A stretch of DNA of 64,000 bases from Terriglobales bacterium (GTDB lineage Bacteria; Acidobacteriota; Terriglobia; Terriglobales; Acidobacteriaceae), in assembly GCA_025936825.1 (NCBI GenBank), contig JAICSO010000004.1:183641-247640 (forward strand), written 5' to 3'. The notes beneath the pieces were generated by a model that searched no databases, was not told the origin of the DNA, and saw nothing but the letters and a program-made list of their open reading frames with translations. Shown here one piece after another: positions 35,348 to 44,301 of this stretch. How positions within the stretch are numbered: the stretch's first letter is position 1; each line of letters opens with the position of its first letter. Position numbers and translations under genes: made by a program.

Positions 35348-37206
35348 CAGTAAGTTCCCGCTCCGTTGCTCATTTGCGCGACCGCACGCGCATCCACATC
35401 GATGAATTGAAGATCATACAGCTTGCGGTAAATGCCTGCCTTCTGCATGAGTTCTTCGTGCCTGCCGATTTCCGCGATGGTGCCATTTTCGAGGACAACT
35501 ATGCGGTCCGCGCGCCGGACGGTCGAAAGGCGATGAGCAATCACGATCACGGTGCGGCCAGTCATCAGATTGTGCAGCGCGGACTGCACCAGCGCTTCGG
35601 ACTCGCTGTCGAGCGCGGAAGTGGCCTCATCCAACACAAGGATCGGAGCGTTCTTCAGCAGGGCGCGCGCGATGGCGATGCGCTGGCGTTCGCCGCCGGA
35701 AAGTCGCACTCCCTTCTCGCCGATGATGGTGTCGTATCCGGCAGGTAACTCCATGATGAAGTCATGAGCGAGCGCGGCGCGGGCGGCAGACTCAACATCC
35801 GCTTGCGAGACACTGGGTTGGCCGTAAGCGATGTTGTTGCGCAGCGTGTCATTAAAGAGGACGGTTTCCTGCGTGACTACGCCAACTTGCGAACGCAAAG
35901 ACGCAAGTGTGACATCGCGGATGTCATGGCTATCCACGGCGATTCCACCGGAGGTCACATCGAAGAAACGCGGCAACAGTGAAACCAGCGTGCTCTTGCC
36001 TGCGCCACTGGAGCCGACTACCGCGAGAATCTCACCAGCTCTTACTTCGAGGGAAACGTCGTGGAGCACCTTGCGAGTGGTGTCCTCGGTTTGATAGCTG
36101 AAGCTTACATCCCGAAATGCAATGCTCTTGGAGAAGGGCGGCAGGACAGCGGCGGTCCGCTTCTCCTGCACCTCATCCTGCACGTCCATGAACTTGAAAA
36201 TCTCGGAGGACGCGCCGAGCGCCTGCTGAAAATTGTTATAGAAAAGGGCGAATTTTCGGACAGGATCGTAGAGCTTGAACACTGCAATGATGAACGCGAC
36301 GAATATTTCCGGTTTCATTGCGCCGTGAACCACCTGCTCGCGGCCGAGTAAGAGGAGCAACGCGAGCGCGACCGAGCCGATGATGTCCATCAGCGGAGAA
36401 CTGATCGATGCTGCAGCCACGGAGCGCAAGTTCGCACGGAATAATCGCTGGGCTGCACGGCGAAACCGCGCGAATTCCCACGATTCCATGTTGAAAGCCT
36501 TCACGATGCGATTGCCGGTGATCGTCTCGTGAAGAATGTTCTGGATGTCCGCGAGCTTGTCTTGGCCCTTGCGCGTGGTCGTGCGGGCGCGGCGACCGAT
36601 CTTGCCGGAAGAAAAAATGATGAAAGGTACAAAGAGTACGAGAAGCCAAGCCAACTTCCCGCCGAGAACAATAACCACTCCGACAGTGAATATGAAGGTG
36701 AAGAACTGCTGCAGCGACTCGGCCAGCACGTTCGACATGGCGAACTGCACGCGCTCAATGTCGTTCACGATCGTAGAGATCAGGGTTCCGGTGGAATGGC
36801 GCTGAAAAAAGGCGCTTGATCGGCGCAGGATCGCGCCATACAGGGCGTTGCGAAGTTCCGTTATCAGTCCAAAGCCGGCGTAGTTCACCAGATAGGTTCC
36901 GGAGTAATCGCAAATCCCTTTCAAGATGGTGGAGGCCACAAACGCGAACGCCACAATGGTCCACGCGTTATGGAAATGCGATGGCACGAATCGCTGCAGA
37001 TAAATGGTGTGGTTCGTGTGGGGTATCGTGAATAGCAGAATGTTCTCTGAGCCCGTGGAGGGGTTGAGAACGCGACCCAGAATCGGCCCAATCAGCAGCA
37101 GGCGAAATGCCTCCAAGAGACCGACGCCAGCCAGCAGCAAAACGGACGGAATGAAGTACGCAAGGTACGGAAGCAGATAGCGCAGCAGCCGCTTTAGTTG
37201 CTGCAT
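35347..37206 (-). CDS. MsbA-like ABC exporter (fused permease-ATPase)
   Basis: 619 residues: six transmembrane helices in the first 330 residues and a nucleotide-binding domain after about 370. Walker A is GSSGAGKST, the signature LSGGERQRIAIARALL, Walker B ILVLDEATSALD and the switch histidine is in VIVIAHRLSTV. It is most like lipid A flippases (MsbA) or other type IV exporters. It heads the yicC-gmk-rpoZ-coaBC operon by one-base overlap with yicC. A role in lipid export is likely by family; involvement with the nearby peptide system is possible but unsupported. Confidence 0.85.
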   Translation of the reverse strand: MQQLKRLLRYLLPYLAYFIPSVLLLAGVGLLEAFRLLLIGPILGRVLNPSTGSENILLFTIPHTNHTIYLQRFVPSHFHNAWTIVAFAFVASTILKGICDYSGTYLVNYAGFGLITELRNALYGAILRRSSAFFQRHSTGTLISTIVNDIERVQFAMSNVLAESLQQFFTFIFTVGVVIVLGGKLAWLLVLFVPFIIFSSGKIGRRARTTTRKGQDKLADIQNILHETITGNRIVKAFNMESWEFARFRRAAQRLFRANLRSVAAASISSPLMDIIGSVALALLLLLGREQVVHGAMKPEIFVAFIIAVFKLYDPVRKFALFYNNFQQALGASSEIFKFMDVQDEVQEKRTAAVLPPFSKSIAFRDVSFSYQTEDTTRKVLHDVSLEVRAGEILAVVGSSGAGKSTLVSLLPRFFDVTSGGIAVDSHDIRDVTLASLRSQVGVVTQETVLFNDTLRNNIAYGQPSVSQADVESAARAALAHDFIMELPAGYDTIIGEKGVRLSGGERQRIAIARALLKNAPILVLDEATSALDSESEALVQSALHNLMTGRTVIVIAHRLSTVRRADRIVVLENGTIAEIGRHEELMQKAGIYRKLYDLQFIDVDARAVAQMSNGAGTY

Positions 37207-37340
37207 GAAGCGCTCCGGGGTCGCTGTGGCCAGGCTGCGCGTATGGGAATGCTGAAGGTGCGGCTGTGGTCCATGGGGCCCAAGGTGAAGGCTCTATTCT
37301 ACTGTAGGTGCTGCTGGGGAGCGCATTACCCAAGCCGGTG

Positions 37341-39365
37341 CTAGCTGGCGGCGGTTGCGCTGGCGACTGCGCAACGCGACCTGGGCCGGCCATAGTCGCG
37401 ACAAAGCAGTTCGAACGCGTGTTCCGCATCGACTGGCCGGGAATAAAGAAAACCCTGAGCCATTTCGCACCCAAGCGCTTTGAGTTCAGCTACCTGTGCT
37501 TCCGTTTCAGTTCCCTCCGCAACCACTTGCAAGTCCATGCTGTGGGCGAGGGCGATGGTTACACGCACGATTTCGAAGCTATCGCGATCTTCCGTCATGG
37601 TGGAGATGAACACGCGATCGATTTTCAGCGCATCCACGGGGAAACGGCGCAAGCGGCTCAAGGAGGAGAATCCGGTTCCGAAGTCATCGATGCTGAGATG
37701 GACGCCAAGAGCTTTCAATTTTGACAGACGGTCCATGGCCGCGTCCGCATCCTGCATCGTCACGGTCTCAGTGATCTCGAGATGGATATTGGCCGGGTTC
37801 GAGCCGGTCTGATCCAGAATGTTTCGTAGCTCTTCGGCCAGTTGCGTTCGCTCGAACTGCTTTGGCGTGATGTTCATGCTCATAAACAGCGGCGAAGCGC
37901 AGCCGAACGAAGCCTGCCAAATCGCGCCTTGCCTGCACGCATCCAGCATGAGTTGTTGATTCATGGAGACAATGAGGCCTGTTTCTTCCGCCACCGGGAT
38001 GAAATCTGCGGGCAGAACCATACCTGACGCTCGCTGCCAGCGGCTCAAAGCTTCAAAGCCGGCGACCTTGCCCGTCCGAAGCGAAATGATCGGCTGGTAA
38101 TAAGCCAGCAATTCTCGCTGTTCGATGCCCCGGCGCAACTCGGTCTCCAGTTTCAGTCGCTTGATAGCGGCGGAGTGCATCTCCGGATCGAAGACCTCGC
38201 AACGCGATCTGCCGGTACTCTTGGCGCGATACATAGCCAATTCCGCATCGCGGATGAGGTCCTCGGGGCGAAGGTGCGCGGTGCTGAGGAGCGCGACGCC
38301 GATGCTGGCTGTGATAACGATTCGGTGTTCGCCCACCGAAAACTCCGGCGCAAGACTCTCTTGAATGTGCTGTGCGAGTCGAATAGCGTCGGCTGGCCCA
38401 GAAAATTCTTCGGAAAGAACGATGAAGTCATCTCCCCCGAAACGTGCAAGGCCCTGGGTCTTCTCTTCGACCTCGACATCGCGGCCGGCAATGGTCGTCT
38501 GTTCTGCGCGATCGAGGCAGCCTTCCAGGCGGTGGGCGATCTCGACAAGGAGTTGGTCGCCGGCGGAATGACCTAGACTGTCATTGACAACTTTGAATTC
38601 GTCTATATCGACCAGGAACACTGCCAGGCGTTCGTGTTTGCTGCGGCGCGCTCGCATCATTGCCTGCCGCAAGCGGTCGTTGAACAGCAGACGGTTCGGT
38701 AGCCCCGTCAGCCCATCGTGAAAGGCGCTGTGGGCGACCAGTTCTTCGACGCGCTTGCGGTCGGTGATGTCGCGGTTCACAATCACCAGCGAACCAGAGT
38801 TCCCATCCGCACCCGCAATCGGGTTGGCGGTTGATTCCAGAATCCTCCAGGAACCATCTTTGTGGCGCATGCGATATTCCAAGCGCTCGCCGCGCCCGGT
38901 AGCCCGCGCTTTGGCGGCGGCCTCGATCACTTTCGGGCGATCTGCGGGATGGATCTGCTCGGTCGAGAGGCTGGTTCCGAGTTCTTCGGGAGAATATCCC
39001 AGCACGGTGGAATACGCCGGGCTGTTGTAAAGGCGGCGGCCTTCGCTGTCCACCACTGCGATCATGTCGGCGGCGTTTTCCGTGATCAGGTGGAACAGTT
39101 CGTTGCTGTCCGCGAGTTCGCGGCGGATGCGCAGCAACTGCCGGTGCTGATACATCGTGTAAATATCGAAGAGCAAAACTAAGGCAGCCAGGCCGCGCAC
39201 CCACTCGCGCAAGTCGGACCAATAATTTTCAGTTTCTGCAACTTCTTTATGAAAGATAGTGAGGAAAATAATGGTCGCCGTGAGCGCAATCGTAACTACA
39301 ACGGCGAATGCCCAAAGCCACCATTCGCGGCGATCGATTTGACGAGTTCTGAGAATAAGACTCAA
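37341..39365 (-). CDS. Membrane PAS-GGDEF-EAL c-di-GMP turnover protein
   Basis: 674 residues. Two N-terminal transmembrane helices (WLWAFAVVVTIALTATIIFLTIF and the stretch around GLAALVLLFDIYTMYQ) are followed by a PAS domain (about 85-210). The GGDEF domain has a GGDDF active loop (LARFGGDDFIVLSEE), which may be reduced or inactive for synthesis. The EAL domain retains EALSRW, NITPKQF, LEITET, DDFGTGFSS and KIDRVF, so it is probably a functional phosphodiesterase. It is divergent from a PilZ-domain gene, a natural c-di-GMP effector partner. Confidence 0.92.
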   Translation of the reverse strand: MSLILRTRQIDRREWWLWAFAVVVTIALTATIIFLTIFHKEVAETENYWSDLREWVRGLAALVLLFDIYTMYQHRQLLRIRRELADSNELFHLITENAADMIAVVDSEGRRLYNSPAYSTVLGYSPEELGTSLSTEQIHPADRPKVIEAAAKARATGRGERLEYRMRHKDGSWRILESTANPIAGADGNSGSLVIVNRDITDRKRVEELVAHSAFHDGLTGLPNRLLFNDRLRQAMMRARRSKHERLAVFLVDIDEFKVVNDSLGHSAGDQLLVEIAHRLEGCLDRAEQTTIAGRDVEVEEKTQGLARFGGDDFIVLSEEFSGPADAIRLAQHIQESLAPEFSVGEHRIVITASIGVALLSTAHLRPEDLIRDAELAMYRAKSTGRSRCEVFDPEMHSAAIKRLKLETELRRGIEQRELLAYYQPIISLRTGKVAGFEALSRWQRASGMVLPADFIPVAEETGLIVSMNQQLMLDACRQGAIWQASFGCASPLFMSMNITPKQFERTQLAEELRNILDQTGSNPANIHLEITETVTMQDADAAMDRLSKLKALGVHLSIDDFGTGFSSLSRLRRFPVDALKIDRVFISTMTEDRDSFEIVRVTIALAHSMDLQVVAEGTETEAQVAELKALGCEMAQGFLYSRPVDAEHAFELLCRDYGRPRSRCAVASATAAS

Positions 39366-39634
39366 AGCAATGAATGCGGAGTGCGCACGTCGTATGAACG
39401 ATTCTCATTCACTAGTGCTGTGCCGCCAAGTTACAGAGGTGGACTGCGCTTTGGTTCGGGAAGATTTGTCGCGCAGAGTTTCAAGAAGGGAACGGTTCCA
39501 TTCTGGGAGAACGAGCGTTCGCAGTGACAGCGGATGCGCGTGTTACCCATGAGTGCTTTCGCGCTGAAGGTAGGAGCAACAACTCCGATAAGAGAAGAAA
39601 GCAAGTTTAAAAAAAGCTTTAACAGGAACCTGTA

Positions 39635-40384
39635 ATGATTAACGCTGCAGATGTGCGGGCGCTGATGGTGACACAGGATGTAGTCCTCGCGTCCTTGTTT
39701 AGCGACATTTCGCGAGAGCTTGGAATTGCGATTGATGTTTCCGGGGGAGAAGGAAGCGACTTCCCTGAGTTCGGTCGTGAGAAGTATGAAGCGATCGTAG
39801 TGGATTTCGATTGCGTGCGGGACGCGGGGCCCACATTGACGGCTTTCCGACGAAGTCCATCCAACAGAAACGCCGTCGTCTTTGCGGTCGCGACCGAGAA
39901 TTACGAAAAGGAGCTTGCACGAGGGCTTGGTGCAACTTTTGTCCTGGCGCGTCCTCTCGACGTCATAGACGTGCGCAGAGCGGTTTATACCGCCTACGAC
40001 GCCATGACTCGTGAGCGGCGGCGATATTTTCGGTGCACGGCAGAGTTGCCGGTGATTTTAACCCGTGCTGATGGAACTGATCTGAGCGCCCGAACCAGCA
40101 ATGTCTCAACAAGCGGAATGTCGATCTGCAGTCCGGGCAGCTTCAAGTTAGGCGAGCGCGTAGGAATCACGCTCGATCTTCAGAACGGCGGCCCACAGGT
40201 GCTGGCTCATGGCACCATCGTGTGGGATGACAGGCACGGCAAGTCTGGAATCAGCTTCCAATGTATTCGTCCGGAACTGCAACGCATCCTGAACGACTGG
40301 CTGGATGCTAAGTTTTCCAGGATGCGGGAAGTGGCGGTACACGAATTACAAAGGGCGGGCGCGGTGATCCCGACACGCGGCTAA
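39635..40384 (+). CDS. PilZ-domain protein with receiver-like N-terminus
   Basis: 249 residues. The N-terminal 125 residues resemble a degenerate response-regulator receiver (VRALMVTQDVVLASLF, YEAIVVDFDCV). The PilZ domain follows, with the c-di-GMP-binding RERRRYFR arginines and the NVSTSGMSI motif, ending near residue 235. AGGA lies 8 nt before the start, inside the small inverted repeat ACAGG-AA-CCTGT (39622-39633), which might occlude the ribosome binding site. It lies divergent to the GGDEF-EAL gene, so it probably reads c-di-GMP; its output is unknown. Confidence 0.85.
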   Translation: MINAADVRALMVTQDVVLASLFSDISRELGIAIDVSGGEGSDFPEFGREKYEAIVVDFDCVRDAGPTLTAFRRSPSNRNAVVFAVATENYEKELARGLGATFVLARPLDVIDVRRAVYTAYDAMTRERRRYFRCTAELPVILTRADGTDLSARTSNVSTSGMSICSPGSFKLGERVGITLDLQNGGPQVLAHGTIVWDDRHGKSGISFQCIRPELQRILNDWLDAKFSRMREVAVHELQRAGAVIPTRG

Positions 40385-40388
40385 GTCC

Positions 40389-41324
40389 CTACTTCGGGCT
40401 GTCGCGATGGACAACCTTGATCCTGTAACCGGCTTTCTTCAACTTCTTCGCCACATCTTCGGCAATCATTACTGACCGGTGCTGTCCTCCGGTGCAGCCG
40501 AAGCCTATCGTGAGATAACTCTTTCCTTCGTGGATGTAGTGGGGCAGAAGATAAACCAGGAGGTCTGAGATGCGTTGGATGAATTCTGCGGTCTGAGGAA
40601 ACGATCGAATATACTTCGCCACCTTGGGGTGACGCCCGGTCAACGGCCGAAATTCCGGAACGAAGTGCGGGTTCGGCAAGAAGCGAACATCGAAAAGCAA
40701 GTCTACGTCATCGGGAACGCCGTGCTTGAACCCGAAGCTCACGCATGAGACCAGGATGTTGCGGCCATTCTCTTGTTTCTCGAACAGTTCAGTAATGTGG
40801 GCGCGAAGCTCGTGCACATTGAACTTCGACGTGTCGATGACCAGATCGGCGAGATCGCGGATGTGCCGCAGGTGATGGCGCTCGGCAGCGAGAGACGCTT
40901 TTACAGGCTCCTTGGTGCCCAACGGGTGAGGCCGGCGAGTCTCGCTGTAACGGCGAAGTAAAACGGAATCGGATGCTTCGAGGAAGACGACCTTGGTCGA
41001 AATCATCCGCCGTACCGATTTCACGATATCCGGAAGTTCTTCGAGTTGGCGACCTTCGCGGACATCCACTACCAACGCCGTCCGCTCGATCTCAGATGAT
41101 TGGCCCACCAACTCGGCAAAGCGGGGAATGAGCCCGACAGGCAGATTGTCGACGCAGTAGTAGCCGAGGTCCTCAAAGGCCTTCAGTACCGACGCTTTTC
41201 CAGACCCGCTCATGCCGGTGATGATGACAAGGTCTCCGGCGGGGCGAGCATCGTGAGCCGCGCCTTTGTGGGCTACCTTGCGGGCGGCATCGCCAAGTTT
41301 TGTGGCAATTCTGCGGAGTGGCAT
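40389..41324 (-). CDS. rapZ: RNase adapter / nucleotide-binding protein RapZ (YvcJ)
   Basis: 311 residues; binds nucleotides and, in E. coli, guides RNase E to the small RNA controlling glmS. The P-loop is TGMSGSGKAS (usually GKS), followed by FEDLGYYCVDNLP. The C-terminal half has FGFKHGVP, RFLPNPHFVPELRP-like sequence, and the diagnostic IGFGCTGGQHRSV. There is a longer, basic N-terminal extension of about 30 residues. It overlaps no neighbour; the PilZ gene converges on it with a 4-bp gap. The phosphotransfer partners ptsN/hpr often linked to rapZ are not here. Confidence 0.93.
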   Translation of the reverse strand: MPLRRIATKLGDAARKVAHKGAAHDARPAGDLVIITGMSGSGKASVLKAFEDLGYYCVDNLPVGLIPRFAELVGQSSEIERTALVVDVREGRQLEELPDIVKSVRRMISTKVVFLEASDSVLLRRYSETRRPHPLGTKEPVKASLAAERHHLRHIRDLADLVIDTSKFNVHELRAHITELFEKQENGRNILVSCVSFGFKHGVPDDVDLLFDVRFLPNPHFVPEFRPLTGRHPKVAKYIRSFPQTAEFIQRISDLLVYLLPHYIHEGKSYLTIGFGCTGGQHRSVMIAEDVAKKLKKAGYRIKVVHRDSPK

Positions 41325-41340
41325 TCCTGGAGGGATGTTA

Positions 41341-41536
41341 GCAAGAGAAGTTGCGAGTTGCTAGTTGCTAGTTTCCCAGTGGTAGTTGCTAGTCGCGAAC
41401 CTGCCGTGGTGAACTTCGCGGCGCGACTTCAGAGCTGGAATTTCTCAGCCGGCCTAAAACTCGAAGTGCTTTTCCGTTGAGAGTTGGAGACTGGGAACGG
41501 GGAACTGGCAACTGGTAACCAGCCACTGGTAACCAG
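41341..41536. repeat. CTAGT/CTGGT-rich intergenic repeat cluster upstream of rapZ
   Basis: Contains several AGTTGCTAGT units (41351-41395) and two exact copies of ACTGGTAACCAG (41511-41522 and 41525-41536), each palindromic except at the centre. It resembles the CTAGT repeats at 2629-2695. No gene is present here. Confidence 0.55.
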
Positions 41537-41944
41537 TCACGCGCAGGCGTCGCGCCAGCCGGCAATCTCCTTAAGTCCCTCGGTACGGCTTTGACGGAAC
41601 AGGCGCACGCGGTGGCGCGAATGTTCGAATTCGTGAATGTCGGCCCACACCTCAGCCTGCCACGGTTGCTCGTGGACTGCCGATTCGCCGCAACTGGCAC
41701 AACGGGTGTGCAGGCGCTGGGGTGCTTCCGGGAGGGAACCTTCAGGCGCAAGCTCAATGAAAATGCAGCGCACTTCTTTGATGTCTTCGTTCTCGCCGAT
41801 CAAGTGCTCGTAGCGAAGCAGGTAATTGAAGCCCAGTTTCCCAGCCTCGCGCTCGGCCTCGGCGCGGGTGTGAAATGGGCCGTATTCAGCCCGCAACTGT
41901 TCGGTGGAGTCACAGGCCATCCAAAAGGTTTCTTTGTAGGTCAT
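41537..41944 (-). CDS. Small uncharacterised protein with a CxxC motif
   Basis: 135 residues, soluble, no signal or membrane segment. It starts MTYKETFWMACDS, has an AEREAGKLGF helix likely of DUF-type small domain, a strand-rich centre (VRCIFIELAPEG) and a CASCGE motif near residue 80 that may bind metal. A second start at Met9 is possible; no strong ribosome binding site is seen. It stands between repeat cluster and HTH gene pair, on the same strand. I do not recognise a family. Confidence 0.55.
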   Translation of the reverse strand: MTYKETFWMACDSTEQLRAEYGPFHTRAEAEREAGKLGFNYLLRYEHLIGENEDIKEVRCIFIELAPEGSLPEAPQRLHTRCASCGESAVHEQPWQAEVWADIHEFEHSRHRVRLFRQSRTEGLKEIAGWRDACA

Positions 41945-42186
41945 CCAGTTTTGCCCCAGGAGATTCCGCTGATTCGTGCCAGCGGCTGGAAACGGGAAAC
42001 GCGATCCCCGCGCCAGACACTAGCTTCAAGCAATTCGCCTTCCGTTAATGCAGCGAGTAAGTCATTGCTTCACAATCGGCGTGGTTAACGCTAAAGCACA
42101 TGGTGCAAGGCTTTGCAGACGCAGTCCGCTCTGCGGTGTAACTCGGACAACCTTTATCCTCGGCAGGCGTGAAAGCCAGGCACAAT

Positions 42187-42465
42187 CTAAACGCTGATTT
42201 CCGCCGCCGGGGCGACGGCCAGGCGACCGCGATCGGTCGTTGCGGGCAAGCGCAGTGCCCATCGCCGCCCCCCGTGGGAGGCGACGTACAAGGCCAATTC
42301 CAATCGGCTCCAAACCCCCAGCTTGTCGAAGATGCAGCGCAAGTGGTTCTTGATGACCTGCTCCGAGGTTCCGAGTAGCCGCGCGATTTCGGGGTTGGTG
42401 TGGCCTTCCCAAACCAGCGTGGCGATCTCGATTTCGATGAAACTAAGCTGTTCGCGTGGTGACAT
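42187..42465 (-). CDS. Stand-alone LuxR-type HTH protein (pair 1, downstream member)
   Basis: 92 residues consisting of little more than a GerE/LuxR helix-turn-helix: IEIEIATLVWEGHTNPEIARLLG, then TSEQVIKNHLRCIFDKLGVWSRLELALY. No receiver or ligand-binding domain is present. It begins inside the 3' end of the upstream HTH gene (23-bp overlap). It is clearly paralogous to the gene at 50593-50829 (VIKNYLRTIYDKLGLWNRVELALWYEA). Likely binds DNA as homodimer or with its partner; targets unknown. Confidence 0.75.
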   Translation of the reverse strand: MSPREQLSFIEIEIATLVWEGHTNPEIARLLGTSEQVIKNHLRCIFDKLGVWSRLELALYVASHGGRRWALRLPATTDRGRLAVAPAAEISV

Positions 42466-42685
42466 GGTCCATCTGCTCCTTTTCGAACATGGCGGTGGCC
42501 AGAATGACACGCTTGCGGCCCGCCTTGATGCCAGCGCGCAAAAAGAGCGTGCGCAAGTGCTGCTTCACGGTCCGCGGGCTGATCGCGAGTTCCGAGGCGA
42601 TCTCCTTGTTACTGCAGCCTTGGACAAGGAGCTTAAGCACCTGCTCGTCCCGGTGGGTGATTTTGATCTGGTCGAGATTCAGCAT
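42443..42685 (-). CDS. Stand-alone LuxR-type HTH protein (pair 1, upstream member)
   Basis: 80 residues. A single LuxR HTH (THRDEQVLKLLVQGCSNKEIASELAISP, RTVKQHLRTLFLRAGI) is followed by a short tail, GRKRVILATAMF. It is paralogous to the gene at 50655-51032 (RTVKAHFNRLFLRFGITGGVKRVKLATLLY). A sigma-54-like element (42732-42748) is about 47 bp upstream. It overlaps the next HTH gene, so the two are made together. Confidence 0.75.
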   Translation of the reverse strand: MLNLDQIKITHRDEQVLKLLVQGCSNKEIASELAISPRTVKQHLRTLFLRAGIKAGRKRVILATAMFEKEQMDHVTTRTA

Positions 42686-42731
42686 GATTACCTTCCCCCG
42701 TGCATTTCTCGAATCCTTGCAATTGGAACCG

Positions 42732-42748
42732 TTGCAAGTACTTCGCCA
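42732..42748 (-). promoter_or_regulatory. Sigma-54-like promoter upstream of HTH pair 1
   Basis: Minus strand: TGGCGAA-GTAC-TTGCAA. GG and GC are separated by exactly 10 nt; the -12 TTGCA is perfect and the -24 is TGGC with the next bases off consensus. The predicted start, near 42722, is about 37 nt before ATG 42685. Confidence 0.45.
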
Positions 42749-42915
42749 AATCTTCGCCTCGTCAGCGAAAGGCCATATACCAGAGAAAATTCAGTGATTT
42801 GACGTTCGGAAGGGGCTGCCTGAAGCGCGCCAACTCGCGGTCCGTGTCCCATTTCCAGCCAACACTTGTGCCACAATGAAACTCTTTCAGGTGGCATTAA
42901 GGTAAGGACACTACG

Positions 42916-44289
42916 ATGAGGTGGGGTATGATGCGACGGTTCAGCGACTTTCTCAACGCGTGCCTGGCAATCCTTGGAGTGATGTCGGCGACAACGCTGT
43001 GCGCTCAAGACACAAAAGTGACGGTAGGTGCTTCCGATGCAAACGCCAGCGCTCCAGTTACCCTCACCCTGCAGGACGCATTGACTCGCGCGCACGCCAA
43101 TGAGCCGCAGTACCGGGCTGCGTTGACGCAGTATGGAGTAGCCCGACAGCAGACCATCCAAGCTCGGGCCGGCCTGCTGCCGAATGTCAATTACAATGCG
43201 GAATTTCTGTACACGCAGGGAAATGGAACAGCGACGGGAAGATTCATAGCGTCCAACGGCGTGCACGAATATGTGAGTGAGGCCAATGTGCATCAGGCGC
43301 TTTCGCTACAGAGCGCGGCGGAGTATCGCCTGGCGCGAGCCGAGGAAGCACTGGCCAAGGCCAATTCGGAAATCGCAACACGCGGGCTGGTCGTGACCGT
43401 GACACAGGCGTACTACGCAAATGTCATTGCCCAGCGCAAGTATGCGACGGCGCAGCGTGCCGCGGCTGAAGCAACGCACTTCATGGACATCTCGCAGAAA
43501 CTGGAAAAAGGTGGCGAGGTGGCGCATTCCGATAGCATCAAAGCGCAGATCCAGGCGCAGCAACAGCAGCGCGCTATGCAGGATGCGCAACTGGAAATGG
43601 ACCGCAGCCACCTGGAGTTGGGGGTATTGATTTTCCCGAGCTTTAACCAGAACTTCACCACCGTGGACGATCTCGACAACGTCGAGCCGGTCCCCACGTT
43701 TGAGGAAGCCGAGGCACATGCGGGCAAGGAGAACCCGCAGTTGCGCGCAGCCCTAGCATCGATGAATGCCGCCAACAGGCAGGTTGCGGTGGCGTGGAAT
43801 GGCTTCCTGCCGTCGCTCGGCCTGGATTACTTCTATGGAATTGACGCCAACCATTTCGCGGTAAACGGCTTTGATCCGGTTTCCGGGCGAAATGTCCGAA
43901 ACCTCGGCTATGCGGCTACGGCAACACTGCAGTTGCCGGTATGGAGCTGGGGCGCCGGGCACGCCAAGCTGAAGAGCGCGCATTTGGAGCAGCAACAGGC
44001 CAAAGTGGAATTGAGTTTCGCGCTACGTAAAATTGTGGCCGACTTGAAGTCGTTTTACGCGGAAGCGCAAACCTCGCGCACCGAGCTGGATTCGCTGCGT
44101 CAGTCAGCCGATCTTGCAGCTGAGAGTTTGCGGCTGACCACGTTGCGATATCAGGCTGGCGAGGCTACCGCGCTTGAAGTGGTGGATGCGCAGAATACAC
44201 TCACTACGTCGCAGAATGCCTTTGCTGATGGCCAGTTGCGGTTTCGGCTGGCGATGGCGAATCTGCAAACTTTGACCGGGCAGTTTTGA
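42916..44289 (+). CDS. TolC-family outer-membrane efflux protein
   Basis: 457 residues: a signal peptide (ACLAILGVMSATTLCAQ) followed by the duplicated TolC alpha-barrel organisation. This shows in LTLQDALTRAHANEPQYRAAL and, in the second half, AEAHAGKENPQLRAALASMNAANRQV. The conserved end is RYQAGEATALEVVDAQNTLTTSQN. It forms the outer-membrane tunnel of the tripartite pump encoded by the next two genes (12 bp and 3 bp gaps). The start ATG has an AAGGA about 9 nt upstream. Confidence 0.92.
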   Translation: MRWGMMRRFSDFLNACLAILGVMSATTLCAQDTKVTVGASDANASAPVTLTLQDALTRAHANEPQYRAALTQYGVARQQTIQARAGLLPNVNYNAEFLYTQGNGTATGRFIASNGVHEYVSEANVHQALSLQSAAEYRLARAEEALAKANSEIATRGLVVTVTQAYYANVIAQRKYATAQRAAAEATHFMDISQKLEKGGEVAHSDSIKAQIQAQQQQRAMQDAQLEMDRSHLELGVLIFPSFNQNFTTVDDLDNVEPVPTFEEAEAHAGKENPQLRAALASMNAANRQVAVAWNGFLPSLGLDYFYGIDANHFAVNGFDPVSGRNVRNLGYAATATLQLPVWSWGAGHAKLKSAHLEQQQAKVELSFALRKIVADLKSFYAEAQTSRTELDSLRQSADLAAESLRLTTLRYQAGEATALEVVDAQNTLTTSQNAFADGQLRFRLAMANLQTLTGQF

Positions 44290-44301
44290 GGGGGACTAAG
44301 G

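Noticed and set aside
35347..37206. MsbA-like ABC exporter as the transporter of the repeat peptide
   Set aside because: It has no peptidase domain and belongs to the yicC-gmk-rpoZ-coaBC operon; proximity alone is not support.
42858..42873. Sigma-54-like sequence TGGCACA...TTGGC on the minus strand
   Set aside because: GG to GC spacing is 11 instead of 10; the site at 42732-42748 fits better.
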